From NCBI RefSeq assembly GCF_047276495.1, contig NZ_CP178543.1, positions 7,192,001 through 7,256,000 of the forward strand: a stretch of 64,000 nucleotides of DNA, in the 5' to 3' direction. Positions 17,746 through 24,765 of this stretch are shown here, piece by piece. Position 1 is the stretch's first letter, and the number at the start of each line of letters is the position of its first letter. The position numbers and the translations under genes are program-made. The notes below the pieces were generated by a model, which saw only the letters and a list, made by a program, of their open reading frames with translations, searched no databases and was not told the DNA's origin. This DNA is from Capilliphycus salinus. GTDB taxonomy: Bacteria > Cyanobacteriota > Cyanobacteriia > Cyanobacteriales > Microcoleaceae.

Positions 17746-19227
17746 ATGAGCGATAAACGAGTTCTCATCTGGTATCGGAACGATTTACGAGTCCACGACC
17801 ACGAACCCCTGCATTTAGCCACAAAAGCCCAAGCAGAAATCATCCCCGTATACTGCTTTGACCCCCGACAATTTGGAAAAACCTCCTTTGGTTTCCCAAA
17901 AACGGGAGTATTTCGGGGTCAATTTTTACTCGAAAGCGTAACAGATTTACGAAACTCCCTCAGAAAATTGGGAAGTGATTTAATTGTCCGTTACGATTTC
18001 CCAGAGACGGTTATTCCTGAAATCGTCAAACAATTAGAAATTGATGCAGTTTACTACTATCGGGAAGTCACCTCAGAAGAATTAGCCGTTGAAACCGCAT
18101 TAGAAAAAGCGTTAAAACCGTTAGGCGTAGCGTTAAAATCCTATTGGGGTGCCACCCTTTACGATATTGATGATTTACCCTTTCCCGTTAACAGAGTTCC
18201 CGAAGTTTTCACCCAATTTCGGAAACAAGTTGAGAAAAACGGTACAATTTACGCCTCATTTCCCACACCCAAACGTTTACCGAGTTTACCGAAAATTGAA
18301 CCCGGAGAATTGCCGACACTGCAAGAATTAGGTTTAGAAACTCCCCAGTTTGATGAACGAGCGGTTGTAAAATTTCAGGGCGGAGAAACAGCCGGAATTG
18401 CGCGGTTAACCGATTATATTTGGGAACAAGATTGTTTGAAAGAGTATAAACAAACCCGGAATGGAATGTTGGGGGCGAATTATTCTTCTAAATTTTCTCC
18501 CTGGTTGGCGCTGGGATGTTTATCCCCCCGGTTTATTTATGACCATGTACAGGATTATGAAGAACAACGGGTAAAAAATGATTCAACTTATTGGTTAGTT
18601 TTTGAGTTGCTGTGGCGGGATTATTTTCGGTTTATTTGTCTAAAACATGGCAATAAAATCTTCCGTCTGTCCGGGTTGCAAGGGGTTCCCATTCCCTGGA
18701 AAAAAGACTGGGAACGCTTTGAACGTTGGCGTACCGGAACCACAGGTTTTCCCCTCGTTGATGCGAATATGCGGGAAATTGCAGCAACGGGTTTTATGTC
18801 GAACCGAGGGCGCCAAAATGTAGCCAGTTTTCTGACTAAAAACTTAGGAATAAATTGGAAAATGGGGGCGGAATGGTTCGAGTCGCTGTTAGTTGATTAT
18901 GATGTTTGTAGCAATTGGGGAAATTGGAATTATACCGCAGGTGTCGGAAATGATGCGCGAGGTTTTCGGTATTTTAATATTCCCAAACAGGCTAAAGATT
19001 ATGACCCCAATGGCGATTATGTTAAGCATTGGTTGCCGGAATTGGCGGGTTTGCCGGCGTCAAAAGTTCACGAACCTTGGAAGTTACAACCCGTTGAACA
19101 AAAGCGGTTTGGTGTACAATTGGGGGTGGATTATCCTAACCCTGTTGTTGATTTGATGAAGTCCGTTCAAAGCAATCAAAAAACCTATGAGGCGGCTTTA
19201 AATAAAGCTAAACGTCCTCTGGGATAG
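17746..19227 (+). CDS. DASH-type cryptochrome/photolyase
   Basis: A 493-residue FAD protein of the cryptochrome-photolyase superfamily, which repairs UV-induced cyclobutane dimers, in DASH members mainly in single-stranded DNA, and may signal in blue light. The N-terminal Rossmann antenna domain starts VLIWYRNDLRVHDHEPL. The helical FAD domain contains GMLGANYSSKFSPWLALGCLSPR, ELLWRDYFRF and GFPLVDANMREIAATGFMSNRGRQNVASFL, all characteristic of DASH. NWGNWNYTAGVGNDARGFRYFNIPKQ follows with the C-terminal DASH pattern. A strong terminator-like repeat lies about 60 bases downstream. Confidence 0.93.
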   Translation: MSDKRVLIWYRNDLRVHDHEPLHLATKAQAEIIPVYCFDPRQFGKTSFGFPKTGVFRGQFLLESVTDLRNSLRKLGSDLIVRYDFPETVIPEIVKQLEIDAVYYYREVTSEELAVETALEKALKPLGVALKSYWGATLYDIDDLPFPVNRVPEVFTQFRKQVEKNGTIYASFPTPKRLPSLPKIEPGELPTLQELGLETPQFDERAVVKFQGGETAGIARLTDYIWEQDCLKEYKQTRNGMLGANYSSKFSPWLALGCLSPRFIYDHVQDYEEQRVKNDSTYWLVFELLWRDYFRFICLKHGNKIFRLSGLQGVPIPWKKDWERFERWRTGTTGFPLVDANMREIAATGFMSNRGRQNVASFLTKNLGINWKMGAEWFESLLVDYDVCSNWGNWNYTAGVGNDARGFRYFNIPKQAKDYDPNGDYVKHWLPELAGLPASKVHEPWKLQPVEQKRFGVQLGVDYPNPVVDLMKSVQSNQKTYEAALNKAKRPLG

Positions 19228-19286
19228 GAAGTAATTTAGGATTTTCCACTCGATATAATACAAGAAAATACAATTAGCTAAACGTT

Positions 19287-19320
19287 CAAAAACCCGGTTT
19301 CTCTGAGAAACCGGGTTTTT
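19287..19320 (+). terminator. AACCCGGTTTCTC hairpin with T-tract
   Basis: A perfect inverted repeat (AAAAACCCGGTTTCT and its complement around a short loop) ending in TTTTT. It would serve as a rho-independent terminator for the cryptochrome gene. The same sequence is a dispersed repeat in this window. Confidence 0.75.
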
Positions 19321-19324
19321 CAGT

Positions 19325-19621
19325 CTGAAACCCTTACAGCGTCAGCATTTGACGGACTACAGTCAGCAGACAACTCAAAAATTTCAGAAGACCACTTGAC
19401 AACTTTGTATTACGTGTGTAGGGCGGGTTTATGTCGGTGATGGGGTGGGAGACATACATCTGGACCGAACCCGCCCCTACAGAGGATTAAAAACCCGGTT
19501 TTTCAGTCCGAGGATAATTTCCTGAAACCCTTACAGCGTCAGCATTTTACAGACTAGAGTCAACCGAAAACTCAAAAATTTCAGAAAACCACTTGACAAG
19601 TTTGTATTATGTATGTAGTAT
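19325..19621 (+). repeat. Duplicated promoter segment flanking a palindromic repeat
   Basis: A block beginning CTGAAACCCTTACAGCGTCA occurs at 19325-19420 and again at 19532-19619, about 85 percent identical by eye. Between the copies is a GGGCGGGTT/AACCCGCCCC element (19417-19482) and half of an AACCCGG repeat. In the upstream copy the -35 TTGACA is kept, but the position matching the -10 reads TAGGGC and belongs to the repeat; only the downstream copy keeps TAGTAT. Confidence 0.75.
19593..19621 (+). promoter_or_regulatory. Sigma70-type promoter, TTGACA-N17-TAGTAT
   Basis: TTGACA at 19593-19598 and TAGTAT at 19616-19621 are separated by exactly 17 bases, one of the best promoter matches in the window. 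Transcription would start near 19628 and read the 66-residue gene, possibly on into the small gene and structured RNA beyond. Confidence 0.65.
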
Positions 19622-19654
19622 GTAAATAACGCTTAAGACAAGCGAGGTGAAATT

Positions 19655-19855
19655 ATGGTTCATATTCGGTTTGAAGGTCGTTCCTACGACGTTAACGAAA
19701 ATCAACTTGAAATTACAAATCAAATGACTGATAACGCCATTAAACAACGGGTGGCGAAATATTTAGAAGTGAAATTTGATCGCCTTAATTTATACGTGGT
19801 TGATCATCGCCCAAGTGGAGATTTGATTATTCGTCCGGAAGCAGTTTACGGTTAG
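19655..19855 (+). CDS. Small beta-grasp-like protein, unknown function
   Basis: A 66-residue protein (MVHIRFEGRSYDVNENQLEI...) preceded by AGCGAGGTGA, a good ribosome site, and by a near-consensus promoter. The pattern of two N-terminal strands, one helix (NAIKQRVAKYLEV) and a final strand (LNLYVVDHRPSGDLIIRPEAVYG) suggests a ubiquitin- or MoaD-like beta-grasp, but it lacks a C-terminal Gly-Gly. It is 122 bases upstream of another small gene on the same strand and within 1.1 kb of the Ro-like gene. I do not recognise the family with confidence. Confidence 0.65.
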   Translation: MVHIRFEGRSYDVNENQLEITNQMTDNAIKQRVAKYLEVKFDRLNLYVVDHRPSGDLIIRPEAVYG

Positions 19856-19977
19856 GTCTTTTATCTTCTTTATCCCTTTAAAAGATCGCTTATTCCTCTT
19901 TCAACTGTTCCCGAGTTTAATCAGATTCTCTCCACAAACTCGGACAGGAAACAGGCAATTCTGGAGGAGGGATTAAC

Positions 19978-20232
19978 ATGGCGATCGCATTAGAAAAAAA
20001 AGTCTATAACTTCGTTACATTAACGGCGAGTGTTGTGATCACATCGATGGGATTTAATGTGGTTTCATCGCTGAATTCTTACTCCAACTATACGCCCGAG
20101 AATGTAATTAAAGAAGCGGTAGAGTTGAATGTTAAATCGTCCAACCGACGCCCACCGACAGAACATGATGGCGGTAGTCGTTGGGTATCAGAGAATAAAA
20201 ATAACCCAAATTTGAGAATGAAAACCAACTAA
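19978..20232 (+). CDS. Small protein with N-terminal hydrophobic helix, unknown
   Basis: An 84-residue product with GGAGG about nine bases before the ATG. A single hydrophobic segment (FVTLTASVVITSMGFNVVSSL) could be a signal anchor, followed by a polar, Asn-rich tail with RRPPTEHDGGSRW. No homologue comes to mind. It ends about 20 bases before the outer stem of the structured RNA, so both may be on one transcript from the 19593 promoter. Confidence 0.6.
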   Translation: MAIALEKKVYNFVTLTASVVITSMGFNVVSSLNSYSNYTPENVIKEAVELNVKSSNRRPPTEHDGGSRWVSENKNNPNLRMKTN

Positions 20233-20253
20233 ATTTTTGCATTATTGTCAATT

Positions 20254-20542
20254 GTTGATTCACTTCGTACCCTAACTCAAGAAGCTTACATACTAGCTCA
20301 ATGGTAGAGCATTCGTCTATAGAACGATTGGTAGCAGGTTCAACTCCTGCGTATGAACAACAGCTTTTTTGACTTGTATGAAGTGCTTTCAACTCCCGTC
20401 CCGTATCCCGATCAAAACAGCCTACATCCATTTACCTAATAGGTGAAAAATAAAAGGTTCCTGCTGTTTAAACTCATACGGGACTCTCAAAAACCCGAAG
20501 AAACTCTAACTCAAAAATATCAAGTTGAGATTGGGTTTTTTA
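20254..20542 (+). ncRNA. Putative Y-RNA-like RNA containing a tRNA-like cloverleaf
   Basis: A complete class I tRNA-like fold lies at 20287-20357. The acceptor is 20287-20293 with 20351-20357 (6 of 7 pairs). The D arm is GCTC-AATGGTA-GAGC (20296-20310). The anticodon arm is 20312-20328 with loop CTATAGA (anticodon ATA). A five-base variable loop follows, then the T arm GCAGG-TTCAACT-CCTGC (20334-20350). No CCA is encoded. It is enclosed by an outer helix: CACTTCGTAC (20261-20270) with GTATGAAGTG (20376-20385), an internal loop, then GTTGA (20254-20258) with TCAAC (20389-20393). A second domain follows: GTCCCGTAT (20398-20406) with ATACGGGAC (20476-20484), AAACAG/CTGTTT inside it and a small ACCT-AAT-AGGT hairpin. 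AAACCC...GGGTTTTTT (about 20490-20542) looks like a terminator. The Ro-like protein gene lies just downstream, and bacterial Ro proteins bind Y RNAs that can carry tRNA-like modules. Ends are estimates. Confidence 0.65.
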
Positions 20543-20589
20543 ACCGACTATAAATTTAGAAAAAAATGGCGATCGCCGCACCCCAACCC

Positions 20590-20640
20590 GATAAGCTTAC
20601 AAACTTAAGTTGATAAACTTGATCAGTTCAAAAGCTTATC
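20590..20640 (+). promoter_or_regulatory. Nine-base inverted repeat in the leader of the Ro-like gene
   Basis: GATAAGCTT (20590-20598) is the exact reverse complement of AAGCTTATC (20632-20640). The palindrome AACTTAAGTT and a near-palindrome ACTTGATCAGT lie inside. It could be an operator or a leader hairpin. Confidence 0.4.
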
Positions 20641-20704
20641 AAACTTGTGCGGTTCATATAAAATTTTTAAAACTTATTCAATAGTTTTAATTCTGTGGCG
20701 ATTG

Positions 20705-20726
20705 CCTCCTCAAAATTCCAAGGAGG
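20705..20726 (+). promoter_or_regulatory. Hairpin masking the Shine-Dalgarno of the Ro-like gene
   Basis: CCTCCT (20705-20710) pairs perfectly with AGGAGG (20721-20726) across a ten-base loop. AGGAGG is the ribosome site eight bases before the ATG at 20735, so the hairpin would block initiation unless melted. Confidence 0.6.
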
Positions 20727-20734
20727 TTGGTAAA

Positions 20735-22174
20735 ATGGTAATGAATACAGCCGAACGTGATTTACGTTTAGAAATGCTAAATAGCTTGTTAACAACTCCC
20801 CACCGGAAGTTAGAACAAGTTGCAGAAATTCATCAATTAATTGTTGAACTTGACCCCATTTTTTACGGTCATTTGGCGGTTTGGTATCAACAAAACGGAG
20901 ATGTTCGCGATCATCAAGAAGTGTTCATTGCTCATCTGTTAACGAGCGATATTAATGAACACCGAGATGCGGGTTTTATGATGTTACAAGAACTACCCCC
21001 TTATCAAGTTTCACGGGTGGTAGACTTTATGAAAATTCATCGGAATAAATTACCCCGTTCCGCTCGAACTGCTGTCCGTCGTTATCTCGAAAAACGCGAA
21101 CAAAATATTAATTTATTTGACCGGGCTGCAATGCGGGGACGCAAAGCGATGAAGCATCTTTACGCCAGTTTGCACATCAAACCGAGCGAACGGGCGAATG
21201 CAATTTTGTTTCGAGAAGAACCGCCAGAAGGGTCATTAGCTGCGGTCATTAAGCAGTTAAATAAAGCAGAAACCTCCCTCGAACAAGCGCGTTTAATTGT
21301 TGAATTTAACATTCCTTACACCATCGCTGTGGGAACAATTAAACAGCTTACACCCCCGGTTTTGGTGGCGTTAATTAATTCGATGACTCCCCAAGAGGTG
21401 ATTAATAATCTCAAATCCCTTAAAAATCGGGGTGCGATGGATAATCCCCAAGTCAAAGCGTTAATTGATGACAAGTTAGAACAGGCAAAAAATAGCAATC
21501 GCGTTTCTGCTTTTAAAGCAAAAGTTGCGGGAAATGTCGCCGAATTTGACACGGAAACCGCAGCAAAATTAGAACAAATTACCAACGAACAAGTTAAGCG
21601 TCGGGGTGCGATTACCAAACCCACTGCTTTGTTTGTGGATAAGTCCGGTTCTATGCAAAATGCGATTGAAGTTGGGAAACAATTGGCGGCATTAATTTCG
21701 GGGATTACTCAAGCGGAATTGTATGTTTTTGCCTTTGATACAATCCCCTATCCGATTGTTGCCAAAGGTCAAGAATTAAGTGACTGGGAACAGGCATTTA
21801 AACACATAAAAGCCGATGGAGGAACCAGTATAGGCTGTGCGTTAGAAGTGATGCGGAAAAAGCGTCAACTCGTCGATCAAATTATTTTGGTGACGGATGA
21901 AGGAGAAAATCAAACGCCTTATTTTCCCACCGTTTATAAGCAGTATTGCCGCGAATTGGGGGTAATGCCGAACGTGATTATCGTCAAAGTTGGTTATACA
22001 AATCATTGGATTGAACGCCAACTCAAAAATCAACAAGCCCCCGTTGAAACCTTCACCTTTGCGGGTGATTATTACTCGCTTCCGAACTTGGTTCCGATGT
22101 TATCTCGTCCGTCTCGGTTAGAGTTGTTGATGGAAATTCTAGAGACTGCTTTACCTGTACGGATAAACAAGTAA
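20735..22174 (+). CDS. rsr: Ro60-like TROVE domain RNA-binding protein
   Basis: A 479-residue homologue of the Ro autoantigen and bacterial Rsr, a ring of HEAT-like repeats that holds Y RNAs and misfolded RNAs and assists RNA maturation or decay by exonucleases. The TROVE part spans about residues 10-290 (VAEIHQLIVELDPIFYGHLAVWYQQ, RSARTAVRRYLEKRE). A von Willebrand A domain follows (about 297-479) with a complete MIDAS: DKSGSM, the Thr of GGTSIG and the Asp of LVTDEGEN. The open frame extends 30 codons upstream, but the ATG with AGGAGG eight bases before it is the start. The tRNA-like RNA lies about 190 bases upstream and a nucleotidyltransferase gene 83 bases downstream. The symbol follows Deinococcus usage. 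Confidence 0.9.
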   Translation: MVMNTAERDLRLEMLNSLLTTPHRKLEQVAEIHQLIVELDPIFYGHLAVWYQQNGDVRDHQEVFIAHLLTSDINEHRDAGFMMLQELPPYQVSRVVDFMKIHRNKLPRSARTAVRRYLEKREQNINLFDRAAMRGRKAMKHLYASLHIKPSERANAILFREEPPEGSLAAVIKQLNKAETSLEQARLIVEFNIPYTIAVGTIKQLTPPVLVALINSMTPQEVINNLKSLKNRGAMDNPQVKALIDDKLEQAKNSNRVSAFKAKVAGNVAEFDTETAAKLEQITNEQVKRRGAITKPTALFVDKSGSMQNAIEVGKQLAALISGITQAELYVFAFDTIPYPIVAKGQELSDWEQAFKHIKADGGTSIGCALEVMRKKRQLVDQIILVTDEGENQTPYFPTVYKQYCRELGVMPNVIIVKVGYTNHWIERQLKNQQAPVETFTFAGDYYSLPNLVPMLSRPSRLELLMEILETALPVRINK

Positions 22175-22257
22175 AAAAACAGTTGGCATTATTCATTATA
22201 ATGATGGGTAATGCTTTTTTATTCGCCGTTTATCTAAAAAATTTAAGGGGATTAAAA

Positions 22258-22809
22258 ATGGGAATTCATAACCCAAAACGTTTGGGTGAGTTGTGGGATA
22301 AAACTCGACTGGATGTTATTTTAGATGAGATTAACGCCATTAGCGATAAAGTTGTATTATCGGGCGGATGGGCTTGGCATTTTATGACGCCAGAAAATCA
22401 TATCGAGTACAAACACGCTCACGATCATAAAGATGTCGATATTTTTGTTAAACCCGAAAATTTTGCTGAATTAATTACTCAGTTAAAACAACGGGGCTAC
22501 GACAAAACTTGGACGAGATTTGATCGTTTACCTGGTTCTGAGACGTTCTCTCGTTATACGAAAATTGTTCAGTTAGACCGGGAAACAATTAAGGTTATTC
22601 TTGACGTTTTTGTTGGGAATGTTCCTACTGTAAACGTGAGAATTTTTACGCTCGTAGAACCGAAGTTTTTGTTGTCTTTATATGGCGTTAAACATAGTAG
22701 CGATCGCTGTTTTGCGGTTAAAATTGCTTCTGAACTTTTACAACAGGGAATCAACCCCATTGGACATTCAGAAATGGCAAATTATCAACCGTTTTTATCT
22801 CAATACTAA
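22258..22809 (+). CDS. Nucleotidyltransferase-fold protein
   Basis: A 183-residue protein of the polymerase-beta-like nucleotidyltransferase superfamily. VVLSGGWAWHFM (about residues 35-46) supplies the GG motif, HKDVDIFVKP (about 59-68) the D-x-D metal ligands, and IKVILDVFVGN a third acidic residue. The GGWA...DVDI pattern resembles the ANT(2'')/LinA group, which moves nucleotides to small molecules or to RNA ends. AAGGGGAT precedes the chosen ATG; the frame is open 25 codons further upstream without support. It lies between the Ro-like gene and a DUF4291 gene, five bases from the latter. The substrate is unknown; a role on the tRNA-like RNA is speculation from context. Confidence 0.7.
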   Translation: MGIHNPKRLGELWDKTRLDVILDEINAISDKVVLSGGWAWHFMTPENHIEYKHAHDHKDVDIFVKPENFAELITQLKQRGYDKTWTRFDRLPGSETFSRYTKIVQLDRETIKVILDVFVGNVPTVNVRIFTLVEPKFLLSLYGVKHSSDRCFAVKIASELLQQGINPIGHSEMANYQPFLSQY

Positions 22810-22814
22810 ATTCG

Positions 22815-23477
22815 ATGAAACTGCGAACCGAATCCTACCTTAACCAAGTTCAAAAATGGCCGCAAATCGGTTATCATATTTTGGCACAATTTGATGAAAC
22901 ATCGGTGATTGTTTATCAAGCTTACCGTTCCGAAATTGGTGATTTTGCGGCAAAACATGGCTATTTTGGCGGTGAATTTCGCCTCAACCGGATGAGTTGG
23001 ATTAAACCCAATTTTCTCTGGATGATGTACCGTTCGGGATGGGGAACCAAAGCCGAACAAGAAGTCATTTTAGCGGTGAGAATACAACGAACTGCTTTTG
23101 ATGATATTTTAAAAAATGCCGTTCATTCTAGCTTTATTCCTCACATCTATTCAACCCAAGAAAACTGGAAACAAGCGGTTCAAAATTCCGAGGTGCGTTT
23201 GCAGTGGGACCCGGATCATAATCCCATTGGAGACAAATTAGAACGCCGTGCGATTCAATTGGGACTGCGAGGGGAAGTTTTAAAAAAATATGCTCAAGAA
23301 TGGATTGTTGAAATTGAAGATATTTCTAACTTTGTTCGCGAACAATATCAAGTTATTTGCGGGGGAGATTGGAGGGATTTAATAACTCCGACTGAAACCG
23401 TTTATCCCGCTGCTTCTGTAGAAGTTGCTCAAAAATTAGGACTTTCCAAACTTGACAAAATCGGATATAATAGTTGA
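22815..23477 (+). CDS. DUF4291 domain protein
   Basis: A 220-residue protein recognisable as DUF4291 from the block IVYQAYRSEIGDFAAKHG...RMSWIKPNFLWMMYRSGWG, then QEVILAVRIQRTAFDDIL and VRLQWDPDHNPIGDKLERRAIQLGLRG. The conserved R-M-T/S-W-I-K-P-x-F-x-W-M-x-Y-R-S-G-W block is rich in basic and aromatic residues and looks like a nucleotide or nucleic-acid site. The biochemical role is unknown to me. It starts five bases after the nucleotidyltransferase and is very likely cotranscribed with it and with the Ro-like gene, so an RNA-related activity is a reasonable guess. Confidence 0.85.
   Translation: MKLRTESYLNQVQKWPQIGYHILAQFDETSVIVYQAYRSEIGDFAAKHGYFGGEFRLNRMSWIKPNFLWMMYRSGWGTKAEQEVILAVRIQRTAFDDILKNAVHSSFIPHIYSTQENWKQAVQNSEVRLQWDPDHNPIGDKLERRAIQLGLRGEVLKKYAQEWIVEIEDISNFVREQYQVICGGDWRDLITPTETVYPAASVEVAQKLGLSKLDKIGYNS
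23466..23471 (+). promoter_or_regulatory. Candidate -10 element for xisHI
   Basis: TATAAT, preceded by GGA, overlaps the 3' end of the DUF4291 gene 30 bases before the xisH start. No convincing -35 lies 17 bases upstream; a TTGACA only eight bases upstream is too close. Confidence 0.35.
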
Positions 23478-23501
23478 TATTGATTGCTGTTGTAGAGAAT
23501 C

Positions 23502-23918
23502 ATGCCAGCTTTAGATCTCTATCACGATGCTGTTAAAAATGCCTTAATTAAAGAGAATTGGACAATTACTCACGATCCCTTGCATTTGAGATGGGGAACT
23601 AAGGATATGTATGTAGACTTGGGTGCAAAACAACTACTCGCAGCCGAACTAGAAGACCGAAAAATAGCCGTTGAAATCAAAAGCTTTATCGGTTATTCTG
23701 ATGTTGAAGATTTGCGAAATGCAGTTGGACAGTTTGTGATGTATCGTGCTGTTCTTCGTAAAACAGAACCGAATCGTGCATTGTATCTAGCTGTCCGTGA
23801 AACTACTTATAAGTCTACTTTTGAAGAACCAATAGGTCAACTTTTAATCGAAACCGAAAACCTAAATTTATTAATTTTTGAACCCAAAAAAGAGGTGATT
23901 GTTCGATGGATACCTTAA
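23502..23918 (+). CDS. xisH: XisH family protein
   Basis: A 138-residue protein matching XisH, first described as one of the controlling factors needed for fdxN-element excision in Anabaena heterocysts. It starts MPALDLYHDAVKNALIKENWTITHDPL and contains YVDLGAKQLLAAELEDRKIAVEIKSF, with the D...E-x-K spacing of a PD-(D/E)xK nuclease-like fold. Its stop overlaps the start of xisI by 13 bases, indicating coupled translation. No fdxN, nif gene or recombinase is nearby; xisHI pairs are common in cyanobacteria without such elements, so a role in excision here is doubtful. Confidence 0.93.
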   Translation: MPALDLYHDAVKNALIKENWTITHDPLHLRWGTKDMYVDLGAKQLLAAELEDRKIAVEIKSFIGYSDVEDLRNAVGQFVMYRAVLRKTEPNRALYLAVRETTYKSTFEEPIGQLLIETENLNLLIFEPKKEVIVRWIP

Positions 23919-24238
23919 ACCATGATAGACAAATCATTAAACAAGTTTTAGCTGCAAACGCCAAATTTTACACCCATGATGAGGTACAATACAAATTAGT
24001 TGTTGACTCCGAAACAGACAGTTATTTAATCATTAGTTTGGGATGGGATGGAGTTAAGCGAATACACAGTTGTATGGTTCACTTGGATATTATTGAGGGT
24101 AAAATTTGGGTTCAACGGGATGATACAGAAGATGGAATTACACCGGAATTAGTAGAAGCTGGAATTCCCAAAGATCGCATTGTTTTAGGGTTTCATCTTC
24201 CGGATGTTAGACCCCATACGGGGTTTGCATTGGCGTAA
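23906..24238 (+). CDS. xisI: XisI family protein
   Basis: A 110-residue partner of XisH. The family signature is clear: MDTLNHDRQIIKQVLAANAK near the start, LVVDSETDSYLIISLGWDGVKRIHSCMVHLDIIEGKIWVQRDDTEDGI in the middle, and PKDRIVLGFHLPDVRPHTGFA at the end. It overlaps xisH by 13 bases. The tight pairing recalls two-gene toxin-antitoxin modules, but no such activity is established to my knowledge. About 140 bases of plain sequence follow before the next gene. Confidence 0.93.
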   Translation: MDTLNHDRQIIKQVLAANAKFYTHDEVQYKLVVDSETDSYLIISLGWDGVKRIHSCMVHLDIIEGKIWVQRDDTEDGITPELVEAGIPKDRIVLGFHLPDVRPHTGFALA

Positions 24239-24378
24239 CCTCTCAATAGGAGAATCGCTTAACCTAAAGATAATATTGTTTACCTATATAACTTAAATAT
24301 AATCTTTGTAAACCTTCCGAAGTTGGCTAAAATGTTGATGTAGTTGGTTATATCGAGTCGAATTAAACCCTAACTACC

Positions 24379-24759
24379 GTGTTAAAACCTATTAGATCAA
24401 TCGGAATTTTCACCCTGGCGCTTCCCCTAGTCGCTATTTTAGCAGCCTGTGGAGAAAATAAACTAGAAGCCTGTCGCATTTTGGAAATAGAAGATGCAGA
24501 AGCGGAAGTCGATTTCGGCGATGTGGATGTGGAAAGAGGCGAAGTTGAAATGATCTGTGGAGGTGAAGCGGTTGTCGATGTCACTTGGGGAGAATTTAGA
24601 GGTAAACTGGGTATTGATCCGGGTCGTTATCAGAATAATTTTAGACAATTTGAACAGCAAGTTTCTTGTTTTAAAGAAGATCGGGGTAAAAATGTTGTCT
24701 TTTGTCGTCGGGGAAATTCTAACGAAATGGTCAGTCTAAATTTTAGTTATGATGATTAG
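24379..24759 (+). CDS. Small lipoprotein, unknown function
   Basis: A 126-residue product starting with GTG. The signal sequence (FTLALPLVAILAAC) ends in a lipobox with Cys at about residue 24, so a lipid-anchored periplasmic or outer-membrane protein is expected. The mature part is acidic (EIEDAEAEVDFGDVDVERGEVE) with four more cysteines that may form two disulfides. I recognise no domain. It is followed at once by the large repeat array, so its 3' end may be affected by hairpins. Confidence 0.6.
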   Translation: MLKPIRSIGIFTLALPLVAILAACGENKLEACRILEIEDAEAEVDFGDVDVERGEVEMICGGEAVVDVTWGEFRGKLGIDPGRYQNNFRQFEQQVSCFKEDRGKNVVFCRRGNSNEMVSLNFSYDD

Positions 24760-24765
24760 AAACCT

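Noticed and set aside
20287..20357. An ordinary tRNA gene, tRNA-Tyr(AUA)
   Set aside because: An AUA anticodon is not expected in bacteria, bacterial tRNA-Tyr has a long variable arm, two stem mismatches are present, and the element is enclosed in a longer stem beside a Ro-like gene.
23502..24238. Evidence for an fdxN-type excisable element
   Set aside because: No recombinase, interrupted gene or direct-repeat attachment sites are visible around xisHI.
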